A DNA stretch of 64,000 bases from Rhodococcus sp. HNM0563 (GCF_012726195.1 NZ_JAASAF010000007.1:257259-321258); one strand, 5' to 3'. Positions 34,869-44,527 are shown, counted from the first letter of the stretch. Numbers and translations are program-made. The notes: generated by a model from the sequence alone, not told the origin.

Positions 34869-35960
34869 ATCCGAGAAGGGCCCTATCAGACGCTCACACG
34901 CCAGATCCGCGCCCGCGCACTACGCCCGGTCTGCGTCCAGTGCGCGAACGCGACACAACGCCCCAACGCGTGCATCGAACATCCAGCAGGTGAAGAGACC
35001 CAATGGGATTGGCTGGAACTACCGAATCCTCCCGCATCGTGGCGATGGGGTGCGAAAGCATTCCTTCTGGTCGGCTCGCTGGCACATTCGGGCCGGTGGC
35101 GCGCCTATCTGGCCCCGGACATGACCCGCCCACAGGTTATCGCCGGGATCGACCGCGTCACCCGCCGCTTCGGGGGCCTGACCAGGACGTGGCAGTTCGA
35201 TCGCATGGCCACGGTCTGCCACCCGGCCAGTGGTGAGGTCACCGCCGAGTTCGCGGCCGTGGCCAAGCACTACGGGGTGTCGGTGGCGATCTGCCCACCA
35301 AGGCGCGGCAACCGCAAAGGCGTCGTCGAGGCCGCCAACAAAGGCGCCGCGCAGCGTTGGTGGCGCACCCTCGCCGACGACCTCACCGTCGAACAGGCCC
35401 AGGCTAGTGTGGACAAGTTCTGCTCGCTGCGGGGACACCCGCATGCGCGCCACCGCCGACGGCAAGTACACCGTGGCCACCGTCGCCGAACGCGAACCCC
35501 TCGCACCGCCGCCGGTCAGTCCGTTCCCGGCGATCGTGACCGAAATCCGGCAAGTATCCCGGCAGGCCTTGGTGGCGTGGCGCGGCAACACCTATTCGGT
35601 GCCCCCAGAGCTGGCGATGGCCGAGGTGACGGTCAGCGAGCGCCCCGGTGATGGACATATCGACATCGCGACCACCACGGGGAGTGTGATCGCCCGGCAT
35701 CGGTGCGCCTCACCGGGCGTCGGCATCGCGGTCCGCGATCACGGGCATATTCTCGCCCTCGATGCCGCCGCATTGGCGGCCGCGGTCACCGGTGGTCGTC
35801 CGCACCGCAGCAAGGAACGCATCCCACCCGGCGAGCTGGCGCGCAGCGAGGCAGAGATATTGCGCTGCAACACAATCGAATCAGCATCGTCCGACGTCGA
35901 CGCGACGGCGATCGACATGAGCGTCTACGAACGCGCCGCACAGAACGGGACCACACTGCC
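34869..35960 (+). pseudogene. istA transposase remnant (IS21 family)
   Basis: Reading from 34869, the frame gives the IstA core segments ALRPVCVQCA, EETQWDWLELP (with a catalytic Asp), VGSLAHSGRWRAYL, TWQFDRMATVC, AICPPRRGNRKGVVEAANKG and RWWRTLADDLTVEQAQASVD. Near 35435 the coding shifts by one base into TADGKYTVATVAEREPLAPP and QALVAWRGNTYSVPPELA. The N-terminal third with the HTH is missing: the frame meets a TGA just before 34869. Deletion plus frameshift make it inactive. Confidence 0.88.
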
Positions 35961-36260
35961 ATGGGTACCACGAACATCGGATCGGCCGCACCGCACTCCC
36001 AAGCGGCGATCTCGATGTATCAGCAGCTCCGCACTCATCTGGCCATCCTCAAGCTCGAGGCCGCCGCTGAGGCTTTACCTCGGGTTCTCGATGAGGCCGC
36101 GGCGCAGCAGTGGTCGATGACGCAGACGCTCGAGCATCTGTTGTCGGTCGAGGTCGAGGCCACCGAAGCCCGCCGCCTGGCCGGCCGGTTGCGGTTCGCG
36201 TGCCTGCCGACCCCGGCCACGCTGGACTCGTTCGACTTCACCTCGGAGTTTCGAGGGATA
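35961..36260 (+). pseudogene. istB remnant (IS21 helper ATPase), 3' truncated
   Basis: ATG 35961 opens MGTTNIGSAAPHSQAAISMY, and the N-terminal IstB helices follow (LRTHLAILKLEAAAEALPRV, LEHLLSVEVEATEARRLAGR). Homology stops near 36255, before the Walker A motif that normally follows, so the ATPase is lost. Confidence 0.85.
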
Positions 36261-37257
36261 GCCGCGATAATGTCACTTTTCGTCGGTCACCCCGCACACA
36301 CCGGGAGTGACAAACCCCCAGGACAGAAAAATGCCCGAAATATCCGAAAAGAGAGGTGTCGCGAACAGCCGCATCCAGCGTCATCCGGCTCGAAACAGGG
36401 CCGGGAACACGCAACGGCCACGTGCAGGACTCGCGTCCCTCACTGTACCGGACGAGACCGGTCTACCTGCATGTTTCCGCGAATCACGTTCTTCGGACTG
36501 AGACTTCCCATCGGGATGTCAGTTCGATGAGCTGGGTTTTTCCCATCCCTGTCAGAGAACCTTCCCACTCGATGTCAGTGGGCCCGGCGCGGGGTTGACC
36601 TGGGGAATGTGGCGGAGGCATAGGATTTCGCGACAGATCAGGATGAATCCGTCCTGGTCGAAGGAGAGTGCAGCGCCGGATGTTGCTCATCCCCAGGTCC
36701 GACTCGGCCACTGACATCGAAACGGGAATCGCTACTGACACTCCCTCGGGAATTCTCAGCTGAGAGTGGGTGCGTGAACGTGGAACGCCCCGCTCTCGGC
36801 CGACCTGAGCCGCCACGTCCGCCGCTGAGTCCGACGAAGACGGGTTTCTCGGGCGGCTATCACCGATCAGGGTCGTCGTACGGGTGCGCCGTGACCATGG
36901 ACAACCACCGCGCGTCCCACCGATGCCGAGGCGGAAGCGTCAACCCGCAGGCCACGGCGGATTCCCGCACAAAGCGGCCCTTGCCGCCGAGACCGCCGCG
37001 GAACAACGCATTGTGCGGTTCGGCGCCACGCACAGCCTGAAAGGTGCGGGCGGCGCCCAGCAACGGACGCGCCGGGGCGGGGATGGCATACGCGCCGAGT
37101 TCGGCGCGGCGGCGGGATTCGAACACCAGGACATCAGCGGGTCCACTGAGTGCGGTCAGCGGTATCGAGACCAGGGTGCCGTAGCCGACGCCGGTGATCA
37201 GAACGGTAGCGAGTGCACCGGCACGGACGGGATGGGCGATCGGTGGTGGTATCGAGA
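36261..37257. other. About 1 kb with IS-end repeats and gene debris
   Basis: The left part holds TGTCA-type repeats of the IS21 end and a 13-bp perfect inverted repeat, TCGATGTCAGTGG (36569-36581) against 36708-36720. The right part (37257 down to 36872 on the minus strand) keeps an open frame with a hydrophobic stretch (TVLITGVGYGTLVSIPLTAL) and no start codon at its 5' end, possibly a gene fragment; I do not recognise it. No intact gene is seen. Confidence 0.5.
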
Positions 37258-37767
37258 TTAGAAGGTCGACAGTGTCAGGGCCGCGTAGCTACCCCGGAAG
37301 AAAACAACGGGGCTGCCGCTGGTTGCCGCGTCGAAGTTGGTCACTTGGCCGAGGGCAATGGTGTGGTCGCCACCATCGTGTTCGGCCCAAAGCTGACAGT
37401 CGATCCATGCGAGTGACCCTAGGATGAGTGGCGCACCCCCGGGCGATTGGACCCATCTCACGCCCTCGAACTTATCTTTACCCGGCCGGCCGAACCGCGC
37501 GCTGACGTCTGCTTGATCTTCGGCGAGAACATTGACGCAGAACGAGCCGATGTTGCGGATGGACGGCCAGGTCGTCGATGTCCGGCCTGGGCTGAGCATG
37601 ATCAACCGCGGATCGAGCGAGAGCGATGCGAAGGATTGGCAAGTGAACCCGATGGGTCGTCCCTTATCGAGAGCGGTCACCACCACGATACCGCTGCAGA
37701 ACCTCCCCAGAACGTCGCGGAACCGCTCGATATCCGCGTCAGCGGGAGACTTGGATTGTCCCGTCAT
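37258..37767 (-). CDS. HsaB-like flavin reductase (169 aa)
   Basis: Flavin_Reduct-domain protein (split-barrel FMN-binding) that supplies reduced flavin to a two-component monooxygenase. Signatures are DVLGRFCSGIVVVTA, GFTCQSFASLSLDPRLIML, FCVNVLAEDQ, and the late DHTIALGQV with the conserved DH. HsaB of the sterol pathway has this fold. It is the last gene of the minus-strand operon, 25 bp after the Ltp2-like thiolase. Its natural partner in the window is the HsaA-like oxygenase at 46767-47930, in the divergent operon. Confidence 0.9.
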   Translation of the reverse strand: MTGQSKSPADADIERFRDVLGRFCSGIVVVTALDKGRPIGFTCQSFASLSLDPRLIMLSPGRTSTTWPSIRNIGSFCVNVLAEDQADVSARFGRPGKDKFEGVRWVQSPGGAPLILGSLAWIDCQLWAEHDGGDHTIALGQVTNFDAATSGSPVVFFRGSYAALTLSTF

Positions 37768-37792
37768 GCTGTATCGCTACCTCCTCAAGGAA

Positions 37793-38977
37793 TCATAGTG
37801 ACGTGGCGCCGAGAATCAGGCCACTCGTGGGAACCGCGGTTCCCGCCGTGACCATCACATTCTCGACGTGTTCGGGCTGGTTGGTGGACGACCTCCGCAG
37901 CAACCGGACCGCCTCGGCGATGCCGTTGACGCCGTGCAGATACGCCTCACCGACCTGGCCACCGTGCGTGTTGCTCGGCAGCCGGCCGCCGATCTCCAGA
38001 TTGCCCTCTCTGATGAAGTCCTTGGCCTCGCCGACTCCGCAGAAGCCGAGTTCCTCGAGCTGGGGAAGCACCAGCGGAGTGAAGTGGTCGTAGAGGACCG
38101 CGGCATCGATGTCGTCCGGCGTCAGACCGGCCTGTGCGTACAGTTGGCGGCCTACCAGACCCATCTCCGGGATACCAGAGATGTCGGGACGGTAGTAGCT
38201 CGTCATCATGTGCTGGTCCTTACCGCTGCCCTGGGCGGCGCCCTTGATGATCGCGGGCGTGTTGCGCAGGTCCTTCGCACGCTCGGCGGAGACGATGACC
38301 AGCGCCTGCCCACCGTCGGTCTCCTGGCAGCAGTCCAGCAGGTGCAGCGGCTCCGAGATCCACCGAGAATTCTGGTGGTCCTCCAGCGTGATCGGCTTGC
38401 CGTAGAACCACGCGGCCGGGTTGTTCGCGGCGTGCTTGCGGGCCACCACCGCAACACGGCCGAAGTCCTCACTGGTAGCGCCGTACTGGTGCATGTAGCG
38501 GCGGGCGAACATCGCGACCCACTGTGCGGGTGTCGCCAGCCCCTGCGGGGTCAGCCACGCGTACGCGGCGCGGTCCGCGGTCGAGTCCATCGGACGGTCG
38601 TGCTGGCCCAGGCCGAAGCGCATACCCGAACGTTCGTTGAAGGCACGGTAGACCACCACCACATCGGCGACCCCGGTCGCCACGGCCATCGCGGCCTGTT
38701 GCACCGACCCACACGCGGCACCGCCGCCGTACCCGATCCGGGAGAAGAACTTCAGCTCCCCCAGCCCGCAGTTGCGGGCGACGAGGATCTCACCGTTGGT
38801 CTCCATCGTGAAGGTGGACAGACCGTCGACCTCGGACGGGTCGATACCGGCGTCGGCGAGCGCGGCAACAACCGCCTCGCACGCGAGCTGCAGCTCGGAA
38901 CGACCGGACTTCTTGGAGAACTCGGTGGCGCCGATACCGACGATCGCGGCGGCACCCGAGAGCGGACTCGGCGACAT
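37793..38977 (-). CDS. Ltp2-like thiolase-superfamily protein (394 aa)
   Basis: Non-canonical thiolase-fold protein of the SCP-x/lipid-transfer type. It starts GAAAIVGIGATEFSKKSGRS, with YGGGAACGSVQQAAMAVATG around the usual nucleophile region and VNGIAEAVRLLRR near the end. Ltp2 in mycobacteria is a retro-aldolase that, with the DUF35 domain of ChsH2, releases propionyl-CoA from a 17-hydroxy steroid side-chain thioester. The same partner genes stand directly upstream here with 1-4 nt overlaps. Ltp2 is the best functional model; the actual substrate may differ from cholesterol. Confidence 0.88.
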   Translation of the reverse strand: MSPSPLSGAAAIVGIGATEFSKKSGRSELQLACEAVVAALADAGIDPSEVDGLSTFTMETNGEILVARNCGLGELKFFSRIGYGGGAACGSVQQAAMAVATGVADVVVVYRAFNERSGMRFGLGQHDRPMDSTADRAAYAWLTPQGLATPAQWVAMFARRYMHQYGATSEDFGRVAVVARKHAANNPAAWFYGKPITLEDHQNSRWISEPLHLLDCCQETDGGQALVIVSAERAKDLRNTPAIIKGAAQGSGKDQHMMTSYYRPDISGIPEMGLVGRQLYAQAGLTPDDIDAAVLYDHFTPLVLPQLEELGFCGVGEAKDFIREGNLEIGGRLPSNTHGGQVGEAYLHGVNGIAEAVRLLRRSSTNQPEHVENVMVTAGTAVPTSGLILGATSL

Positions 38978-39420
38978 CAGGCATCCTTCCCTTCACCGGC
39001 CGGATACGCGACCGTGACCGTGCCCGAGAGGTGGTTGCCCAGGCTGTTCGCGCCGACGACCCGCACTTCGACGACACCGTCCTTCTTCGACAGCACCTCG
39101 CCGGTCATCGTCATGGTGTCGCCCGCATAGTTGGGGGCGCCGAGCCGGATCTTCACGCGACGCACCGTCACGTAGGGGCCGGCCCAGTCGGTGACGAATC
39201 GTCCGGCCAGCCCGTTGCTGGTGAGGATGTTCATGAACACGTCCTTCGAGCCGCGTTCGCGCGCCAGCTCGGGGTCGTGGTGCACGTCCTGGAAGTCACG
39301 CGTGGCGATCGCGGTGGCCACGATCAGCGTGCGGGTGAGCGGGATCGCCAGCTCGGGCAGCACCTCGCCGACCACGATGTCGTCGTAACTGCAACCCGTG
39401 ATGGTGTCGGCGGCGGTCAT
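38977..39420 (-). CDS. ChsH1-like MaoC hydratase subunit (147 aa)
   Basis: Short MaoC/hot-dog protein with the hydratase-2 motif segment ATAIATRDFQDVHHDPELAR (Asp and His of the active site) and VTVRRVKIRLGAPNYAGD. In the igr system ChsH1 pairs with the MaoC half of ChsH2 to hydrate the alpha,beta-enoyl-CoA. The start ATG 39420 overlaps the FadE28-like stop (ATGA), and its stop overlaps the Ltp2-like start. Length matches ChsH1-type subunits. Confidence 0.88.
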   Translation of the reverse strand: MTAADTITGCSYDDIVVGEVLPELAIPLTRTLIVATAIATRDFQDVHHDPELARERGSKDVFMNILTSNGLAGRFVTDWAGPYVTVRRVKIRLGAPNYAGDTMTMTGEVLSKKDGVVEVRVVGANSLGNHLSGTVTVAYPAGEGKDA

Positions 39421-40529
39421 GCGACCACCTCCGCACCGGCCGCGAGCTGCGCGCCGAGACGCGCGAGGTCGGACGCCGCGCCACCGAGGGTGGCACCGAT
39501 CTGCTTGCCCCACAGCAGGTGGCGGTGCACCGGGTAGTCGGTGTCGACACCCATACCGCCGTGGACGTGCGTGGTCCTGTGCACGACACGCTGCCCGCCG
39601 TCGGTAGCCCACCACTTCGCAACGAGCACGGACGTACCGGGCTCCTGGCCTTCGGCCAGCAGCCACGCGGCCTGCCACAGCGTCACGCGCATTGCCTGGA
39701 GGTCGATGTAGCAGTCGGCCAGCTGATGGTTGACGGCCTGGAACGTCGCGAGCGGGCGCCCGAACTGGTGCCGGCCGTTGAGGTATGTCACCGCCTGCGC
39801 CACGGCACCGGAACCGACGCCGAGCGAGAGCGCCGAGAGCGCGAGCTCGACCCGGTCGAGCAACCATTGTGCGGTTCTGCCGTCAGCGGGGCCGAGCAGC
39901 TCTGCGTGAGCCTCATCGAACGTGAGGTTGCCGCAGATCTCCCAGTTGGTGGACTGCGTCTGCTCCACCGACACACCTGGGGCGGCCAGGTCGACGACGA
40001 ACAGCGCAGCGCCGGTGGGAGTGGTTGCCGAGACGATCGCATGGTCGGCGACGTGCGTGATCGGGACAACAGCTTTGGCGCCGGTCAGGGTCCATCGACC
40101 ACCGGCTTCGGTGGCCGTGGTCTGCGGGTCACCGTCGACGTACGGACCGAACTCCTCGAGACCGATGGTCAGGAAACTGCTGCCGTCGGCGACGCCGGGG
40201 ACGAGCGCAGTGCGCTGGGTGTCGGTGCCGAACTCGACGACTGCGAGGGCTGCGAGGGCCGTCTGCCAGATCGGCACCGGTGCGACGTGCCGGCCCTGCT
40301 GCTCGAGCAGTACGTACAGTTCGGCCAGGCCGAGTCCGCCACCGCCGTATTCCTCGGGCAGGGCGATGCCGAGCAGACCCGTGGTCACGAGTTCGCGCCA
40401 CAGGTCCCGGTCGATGCGCTCGTCGCCCAGTTCGACCTGCTTGACGCGGTCGATGCCGGCTTTGCTGGTGAAAACCTCGTCGGCGAGGGTGCGAATTGCC
40501 TCTTGCTCTTCGCTGAAGTTGAAGTCCAT
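39417..40529 (-). CDS. FadE28/ChsE1-like acyl-CoA dehydrogenase subunit (370 aa)
   Basis: Acyl-CoA dehydrogenase fold starting MDFNFSEEQEAIRTLADEVF, with ALPEEYGGGGLGLAELYVLL, QFGRPLATFQAVNHQLADCY and a C-terminal HVHGGMGVDTDYPVHRHLLW. It stands with a second ACAD gene, as FadE28 and FadE29 do in the igr operon, where they form an alpha2beta2 dehydrogenase and the FadE28-type subunit lacks the catalytic base. Which subunit carries the base should be checked by alignment. The start 40529 overlaps the ChsH2-like stop by 1 nt. Confidence 0.88.
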   Translation of the reverse strand: MDFNFSEEQEAIRTLADEVFTSKAGIDRVKQVELGDERIDRDLWRELVTTGLLGIALPEEYGGGGLGLAELYVLLEQQGRHVAPVPIWQTALAALAVVEFGTDTQRTALVPGVADGSSFLTIGLEEFGPYVDGDPQTTATEAGGRWTLTGAKAVVPITHVADHAIVSATTPTGAALFVVDLAAPGVSVEQTQSTNWEICGNLTFDEAHAELLGPADGRTAQWLLDRVELALSALSLGVGSGAVAQAVTYLNGRHQFGRPLATFQAVNHQLADCYIDLQAMRVTLWQAAWLLAEGQEPGTSVLVAKWWATDGGQRVVHRTTHVHGGMGVDTDYPVHRHLLWGKQIGATLGGAASDLARLGAQLAAGAEVVA

Positions 40530-41467
40530 CAGTGCTCCTCCCGTGTGGCCGGCCGGAACGCGGGCAGCGTCAGATCCGGGTCGGCGTCGATCCAGTCCAG
40601 GTCCACTGCCATGCCGACCTCGACATCCTCCGGTGCGACACCGGTCATGTTCGCGATGAGGCGGGTGCCCTCGTCGAGCTCGACGGTCGCCACGACGAGC
40701 GGATACTCGAAGCCGGGGATCTGCGGATGGTGGTTGACGACAAAGCTGTAGACGTGGCCACGACCCGACGCGTCGACCGTGTCCCACTCGAGCGACCTGC
40801 ACTGACCGCACATCGGTCCGGTGGGGTGCCGCAGGGTGCTGCAGGCCGTGCAGCGCTGGATCACCAGGCGGTGTTCCTTCGCAGCCTCGAACCAGAAGGC
40901 GTTGTCGGCGTTGAGCGCCGGGCGCGGACGCAATCCCGTGGGCTTCTCGGCGGCCTTCGGCCGGAAACGGAGCGTGCGCCACCGCTGGGTCGCGACGACC
41001 TCGTCATCACCGTTGCGATAGGTCTTGAGGGTGGTCACGAAATGTCCGACACCGAGTCCGGTGGACTTCTCGCCGGAGATGTCCTCGATCACCTCGGTGA
41101 ACGACACCCGGTCGCCGGGACGCAGCTCGGTGAAGAACTCGAAGTCGGAGTCGGTGGCGACGACAGAGCTGAATCCGGCACCGTCGAGCGTGGCGATCAG
41201 ATCCGTCCACACCTGGGACGGATCGTTGTTCGCCATCTTGTCGACGAACGTACGCATGATCCACACCTGCGTCATGAGTGCGGGCGCGACGGCACCGTCC
41301 CGTCCGGTGGCACGTGCGGCATCGTCGTCGAGGTGGATGGGGTTGGTGTCGCCCATGGTCTCGACCCAGTGCCGGATCATCGGGGTGTTGACCTCGTCCG
41401 GTCCCCACGTCGTGGGGACGAGGGTCTTGCCCTCGAATGCCGCGAGCTCGGTGAGGAATTCGCTCAC
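40529..41467 (-). CDS. ChsH2-like MaoC-DUF35 fusion protein (312 aa)
   Basis: Two-domain protein. The N-terminal MaoC-like hot-dog (about 1-175, with WVETMGDTNPIHLDDDAARA) pairs with ChsH1 for enoyl-CoA hydration. The C-terminal DUF35 part (about 185-312) has a zinc ribbon with cysteines in RCTACS and MCGQCR and an OB-fold (GRGHVYSFVVNHHPQIPGFE), which binds Ltp2. Length and domain order equal mycobacterial ChsH2 (about 311 aa). The start is GTG 41467, overlapping the upstream ACAD stop by 4 nt. This architecture is the strongest marker that the operon is igr-like. Confidence 0.92.
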   Translation of the reverse strand: MSEFLTELAAFEGKTLVPTTWGPDEVNTPMIRHWVETMGDTNPIHLDDDAARATGRDGAVAPALMTQVWIMRTFVDKMANNDPSQVWTDLIATLDGAGFSSVVATDSDFEFFTELRPGDRVSFTEVIEDISGEKSTGLGVGHFVTTLKTYRNGDDEVVATQRWRTLRFRPKAAEKPTGLRPRPALNADNAFWFEAAKEHRLVIQRCTACSTLRHPTGPMCGQCRSLEWDTVDASGRGHVYSFVVNHHPQIPGFEYPLVVATVELDEGTRLIANMTGVAPEDVEVGMAVDLDWIDADPDLTLPAFRPATREEH

Positions 41468-42630
41468 TTGACCCTCTTCTCACGCACGAGCCCGAGGCCC
41501 ATCGTGCCGACCATGTCGCGCAGCACCTCGTTGACGCCGCCGCCGAACGTGTTGACCATGCCCTGTCGCGAGATCTGCTCGATCTGACCGGCCAGCAGCG
41601 CACCCGGCGACTCCGGACGGATACGACCCGCAGCACCGAGAATGCCGAGCAGCGTGCGATAGACGTCGATGTGCGTCTCGGTACCGTAGGCCTTGGTGGC
41701 GCCGGCGTCGGCACCGGACAGGGTGTCCGCCGCGACGGCCGCAGTCATCTTCCAGTTCAGCAGGCGCATCGCCTCGAGCTTCGCGTGTGTGCGCGCAAAC
41801 TCCTGCTGCACCCAGGGGATCTCGATGGCACCGTTCTCCCTGGCCCAGTCGAGGGTCTGCTGCCACAGGCCGTAGGTGCGTCCGCCGATCGCAGCCAGAC
41901 CGACGCGCTCGTGATTGAGCTGCGCGGCGATCAGCTGCCAACCGCCGTTGACCTCACCGATGACGTCCTTGCGCGGCACCCTGATGCCGCTGTAGTACGT
42001 CGATGTGGTTTGGAGACCGCCGACCGTGTTGATCGGTGACCAGGAGAACCCCTCATCGTCGGTAGGCACGACCAGGATCGAGATGCCCTTGTGCTTGGGT
42101 ACCTCAGGATCGGTGCGGCATGCGAGCCACACGTAGTCGGCGGTGTTTGCACCGGAGGTGAAGATCTTGTTGCCGTCGACCACGAACTCTTCGCCGTCGA
42201 GGACGGCGCGGGTCTTGAGCGAGGCGAGGTCGGTGCCGGCCTCGGGCTCGGTGTAGCCGATCGCGAAGACGATGTCGCCGGAGAGGATGCCCGGCAGGAA
42301 ACGTTCCTTCTGTTCCTCGGTGCCGTACTTCATCAGCGTCGGCCCGACGGTGTTCACCGTGACGAACGGGAACGGCAGACCGGCGCGCTGCACCTCGTCG
42401 AAGAAGACGAACTGTTCCTCGATCGAGCGGCCCTGTCCGCCGTACTCCACAGGCCAGCCGATACCCAGCCAACCGTCCTGTCCCAGCAGTGTGACGACCT
42501 CGCGGAAGTACTCGCCACCCACGCCCTGTTCTCCGGCCTTGCGCCGCTTCTCCTCCGGCATCAGGCACGCGAAATACGCGCGCAACTCCCTACGGAGCGC
42601 GAGCTGTTCGGGGGATTCCCGTAAATCCAT
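41464..42630 (-). CDS. FadE29/ChsE2-like acyl-CoA dehydrogenase subunit (388 aa)
   Basis: Acyl-CoA dehydrogenase with LGIGWPVEYGGQGRSIEEQF, VNTVGPTLMKYGTEEQKERF, AIGYTEPEAGTDLASLKTRA and a C-terminal FGGGVNEVLRDMVGTMGLGL, closely resembling mycobacterial FadE29 (387 aa) from memory. It probably supplies the catalytic base in a heteromeric dehydrogenase with the FadE28-like protein. ATG 42630 has GGGAGAG upstream. A 229-bp gap separates it from the ligase gene, so an internal promoter is possible. The downstream genes all overlap. Confidence 0.92.
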   Translation of the reverse strand: MDLRESPEQLALRRELRAYFACLMPEEKRRKAGEQGVGGEYFREVVTLLGQDGWLGIGWPVEYGGQGRSIEEQFVFFDEVQRAGLPFPFVTVNTVGPTLMKYGTEEQKERFLPGILSGDIVFAIGYTEPEAGTDLASLKTRAVLDGEEFVVDGNKIFTSGANTADYVWLACRTDPEVPKHKGISILVVPTDDEGFSWSPINTVGGLQTTSTYYSGIRVPRKDVIGEVNGGWQLIAAQLNHERVGLAAIGGRTYGLWQQTLDWARENGAIEIPWVQQEFARTHAKLEAMRLLNWKMTAAVAADTLSGADAGATKAYGTETHIDVYRTLLGILGAAGRIRPESPGALLAGQIEQISRQGMVNTFGGGVNEVLRDMVGTMGLGLVREKRVK

Positions 42631-42859
42631 CAATGCTCTCCCTATCAACAAAGGTCGGTGGTTCTGCTTGCAGACAAGAACGTCCAAACGAGAAATGGAG
42701 CGAAGGGGGCAATTCAACGGTCATCGCGTTGATGCGACCTTGTCCCAGTGGCAGGGAACTTGTGGATGTCCCTACAAGGCGTTTCGAGACTCGTGCGGAC
42801 CAAGCACCGTAGCCTGCTGCTCGGACACGCGTATTCGATGGATATCGCGGCTCGTCATT

Positions 42860-44527
42860 TCAGACGCCCAGGAAGCGCTGGCGGCCGAAGGTAACGAACT
42901 CGGCCTCGAGCGCAGCCTTGTCGTCGTCGGACATCTGCTTGTAGACCGGCTCGCCGCGACCCTCCCAGCGGTAAACCGGCTCGACGGTGCGCCACAGGTC
43001 TGCCTGCAGCTCACGCTTGAGGACCTTGTTGGAACCGGTGATAGGCAGGTTCGTCGACACACGGACGAACCGCGGGATCGCCTTCGTTCCCAGATGATTC
43101 TGACCGGCAATGTATTCGGCGAATTTGACGGCATCGAACGACTCGAGGGACTCCACCTCGATCGCTGCCATCACTTGGTCACCTGAACGCGGGTCGGGGA
43201 TTGCGTACACACCCGACGCGATGACTTCGGGGTGCCGGCGCAGCACGCGCTCGATCATCAACGCCGACGTGTTCTCGCCGTCCACCCGGATCCAGTCACC
43301 CTTGCGTCCGGCGAAGTAGATGAAGCCGCCCTCGTCGATGTAACCGAGGTCGCCGGTCCAATACCAGCCGTGCTTGATGCGGTCGGCGTCGGCGGCATCG
43401 TTCTTGTAGTAGCCTTCGAACGCGCGCGCACCCTCCGTGTTGATCATCTCGCCGATGGCCTCGTCCGGGTTCAACACGAGGCCGTGCTCGTCGAGGATCG
43501 CGCGAGCGCACTCTTTCTGAGTCTCGGGGTTCACGATCAAGATGCCTGCGTGTGCCGGACGTCCGAGCGCGCCCTCGGGCGCGTCGGGATCGAGTGTGAC
43601 CGAACCTCCGCCTTCCGACGAGCCGTATCCCTCGAGCAGCTCGGCGCCGAAGCGGCGCACGAACTCGGCCTTGTCCTCAGGTGAGGCTTCGGTGCCGAAA
43701 CCGCGCTCGAGTTTGTTGTCATTGTCGTCGGGCTGCTCCGGCGTCGCCATCAGGTACGCGAGCGCCTTGCCGACGTACGTGAAGAATGTTGCTCCGTAGA
43801 ACTTCACGTCGGGCAGGAAGCCGGAGGCGGAGAACTTGCGCGCTTCCGGTAGGCACACCGTGGCGCCGTTTGCGAGCGCCGGGGCCCACAGTGCCATCAG
43901 CGCGTTGCCGTGGAACAGCGGCATCGGGCAGTAATCGACGTCGTCGCGTTTGTGACCATACCTCTTGGTGTTGGCGTACGCCTGGCGCGACAGGCGGCCC
44001 TGACTGCACTTGACGCCCTTCGACATGCCGGTGGTGCCGGAGGTGAACAGCAGCAGGTACAGACTGAACTCGTCGATGCCGGCGGCCATCGCGGGCTCGA
44101 CTCGGTGCGCGTGGAGCCGCTCGTGGTAGTCCGGGGCGTCGACCAGGACGAAGCGGTCCTCGGTGAGACCGAGGTCGAGGTCCTTCAGCTTGTCCATGCC
44201 CGCCGTGTCGGTGACGATCAGCTGGCAGTCGACGTACCGGATCTCGGCCGCGACTTCAGTGGCGCCACGGGTCGGGTTGATTCCGACGATGGTCGCGCCG
44301 GTGAGCGCGGCACCGCCGAGCCAGAAGAGGAACTCGGGCACGTTCTCGAGCAGGACGCCGATGTGGAACGGCCCGTCGACCCGCAGTGACCGTGCGAGCT
44401 GACCGCACGAGGCGCTCGCACGGACAACTTCGTCCCACGTCCAGTCCTGTTCGCGGGTGCGGAGACCGAGGTGTTGGTCCCCGACGCGATCGAGCAGCAT
44501 CTCGGCAATCGTGGTGCGCTCCGACAT
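42860..44527 (-). CDS. Acyl-CoA synthetase, FadD17/FadD19-like (555 aa)
   Basis: Full-length ANL ligase: P-loop FTSGTTGMSKGVK, A5 YGSSEGGG, A7 WYWTGDLGYID, hinge AGRKGDWIRVDGEN, and C-terminal GSNKVLKREL with the adenylation lysine. It is likely to make the CoA thioester that enters the dehydrogenase-hydratase-aldolase steps of the following genes. The start ATG 44527 has GGAG upstream. It resembles steroid-side-chain FadD enzymes, but which one cannot be settled by eye. It heads the minus-strand operon and is divergent, across 1.36 kb, from the HsaD-like gene. Confidence 0.92.
   Translation of the reverse strand: MSERTTIAEMLLDRVGDQHLGLRTREQDWTWDEVVRASASCGQLARSLRVDGPFHIGVLLENVPEFLFWLGGAALTGATIVGINPTRGATEVAAEIRYVDCQLIVTDTAGMDKLKDLDLGLTEDRFVLVDAPDYHERLHAHRVEPAMAAGIDEFSLYLLLFTSGTTGMSKGVKCSQGRLSRQAYANTKRYGHKRDDVDYCPMPLFHGNALMALWAPALANGATVCLPEARKFSASGFLPDVKFYGATFFTYVGKALAYLMATPEQPDDNDNKLERGFGTEASPEDKAEFVRRFGAELLEGYGSSEGGGSVTLDPDAPEGALGRPAHAGILIVNPETQKECARAILDEHGLVLNPDEAIGEMINTEGARAFEGYYKNDAADADRIKHGWYWTGDLGYIDEGGFIYFAGRKGDWIRVDGENTSALMIERVLRRHPEVIASGVYAIPDPRSGDQVMAAIEVESLESFDAVKFAEYIAGQNHLGTKAIPRFVRVSTNLPITGSNKVLKRELQADLWRTVEPVYRWEGRGEPVYKQMSDDDKAALEAEFVTFGRQRFLGV

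Larger units (their letters stand above)
34869..36590 (+). mobile_element. Decayed IS21-family insertion sequence
   Basis: It contains a truncated, frameshifted istA and a truncated istB in the usual order. Downstream, several copies of a TGTCA-type motif (36273, 36512, 36550 and 36573 areas) resemble the multiple end repeats of IS21 elements. The left end is not identified. The element is non-functional and separates the LLM gene from the flavin reductase. The right boundary is approximate. Confidence 0.75.

Noticed and set aside
42661..42682. KstR/KstR2-like operator upstream of the FadE29-like gene
   Set aside because: Only short half-matches (AGAACGT, CTTG..CAAG) were seen; they do not meet the consensus of either regulator.
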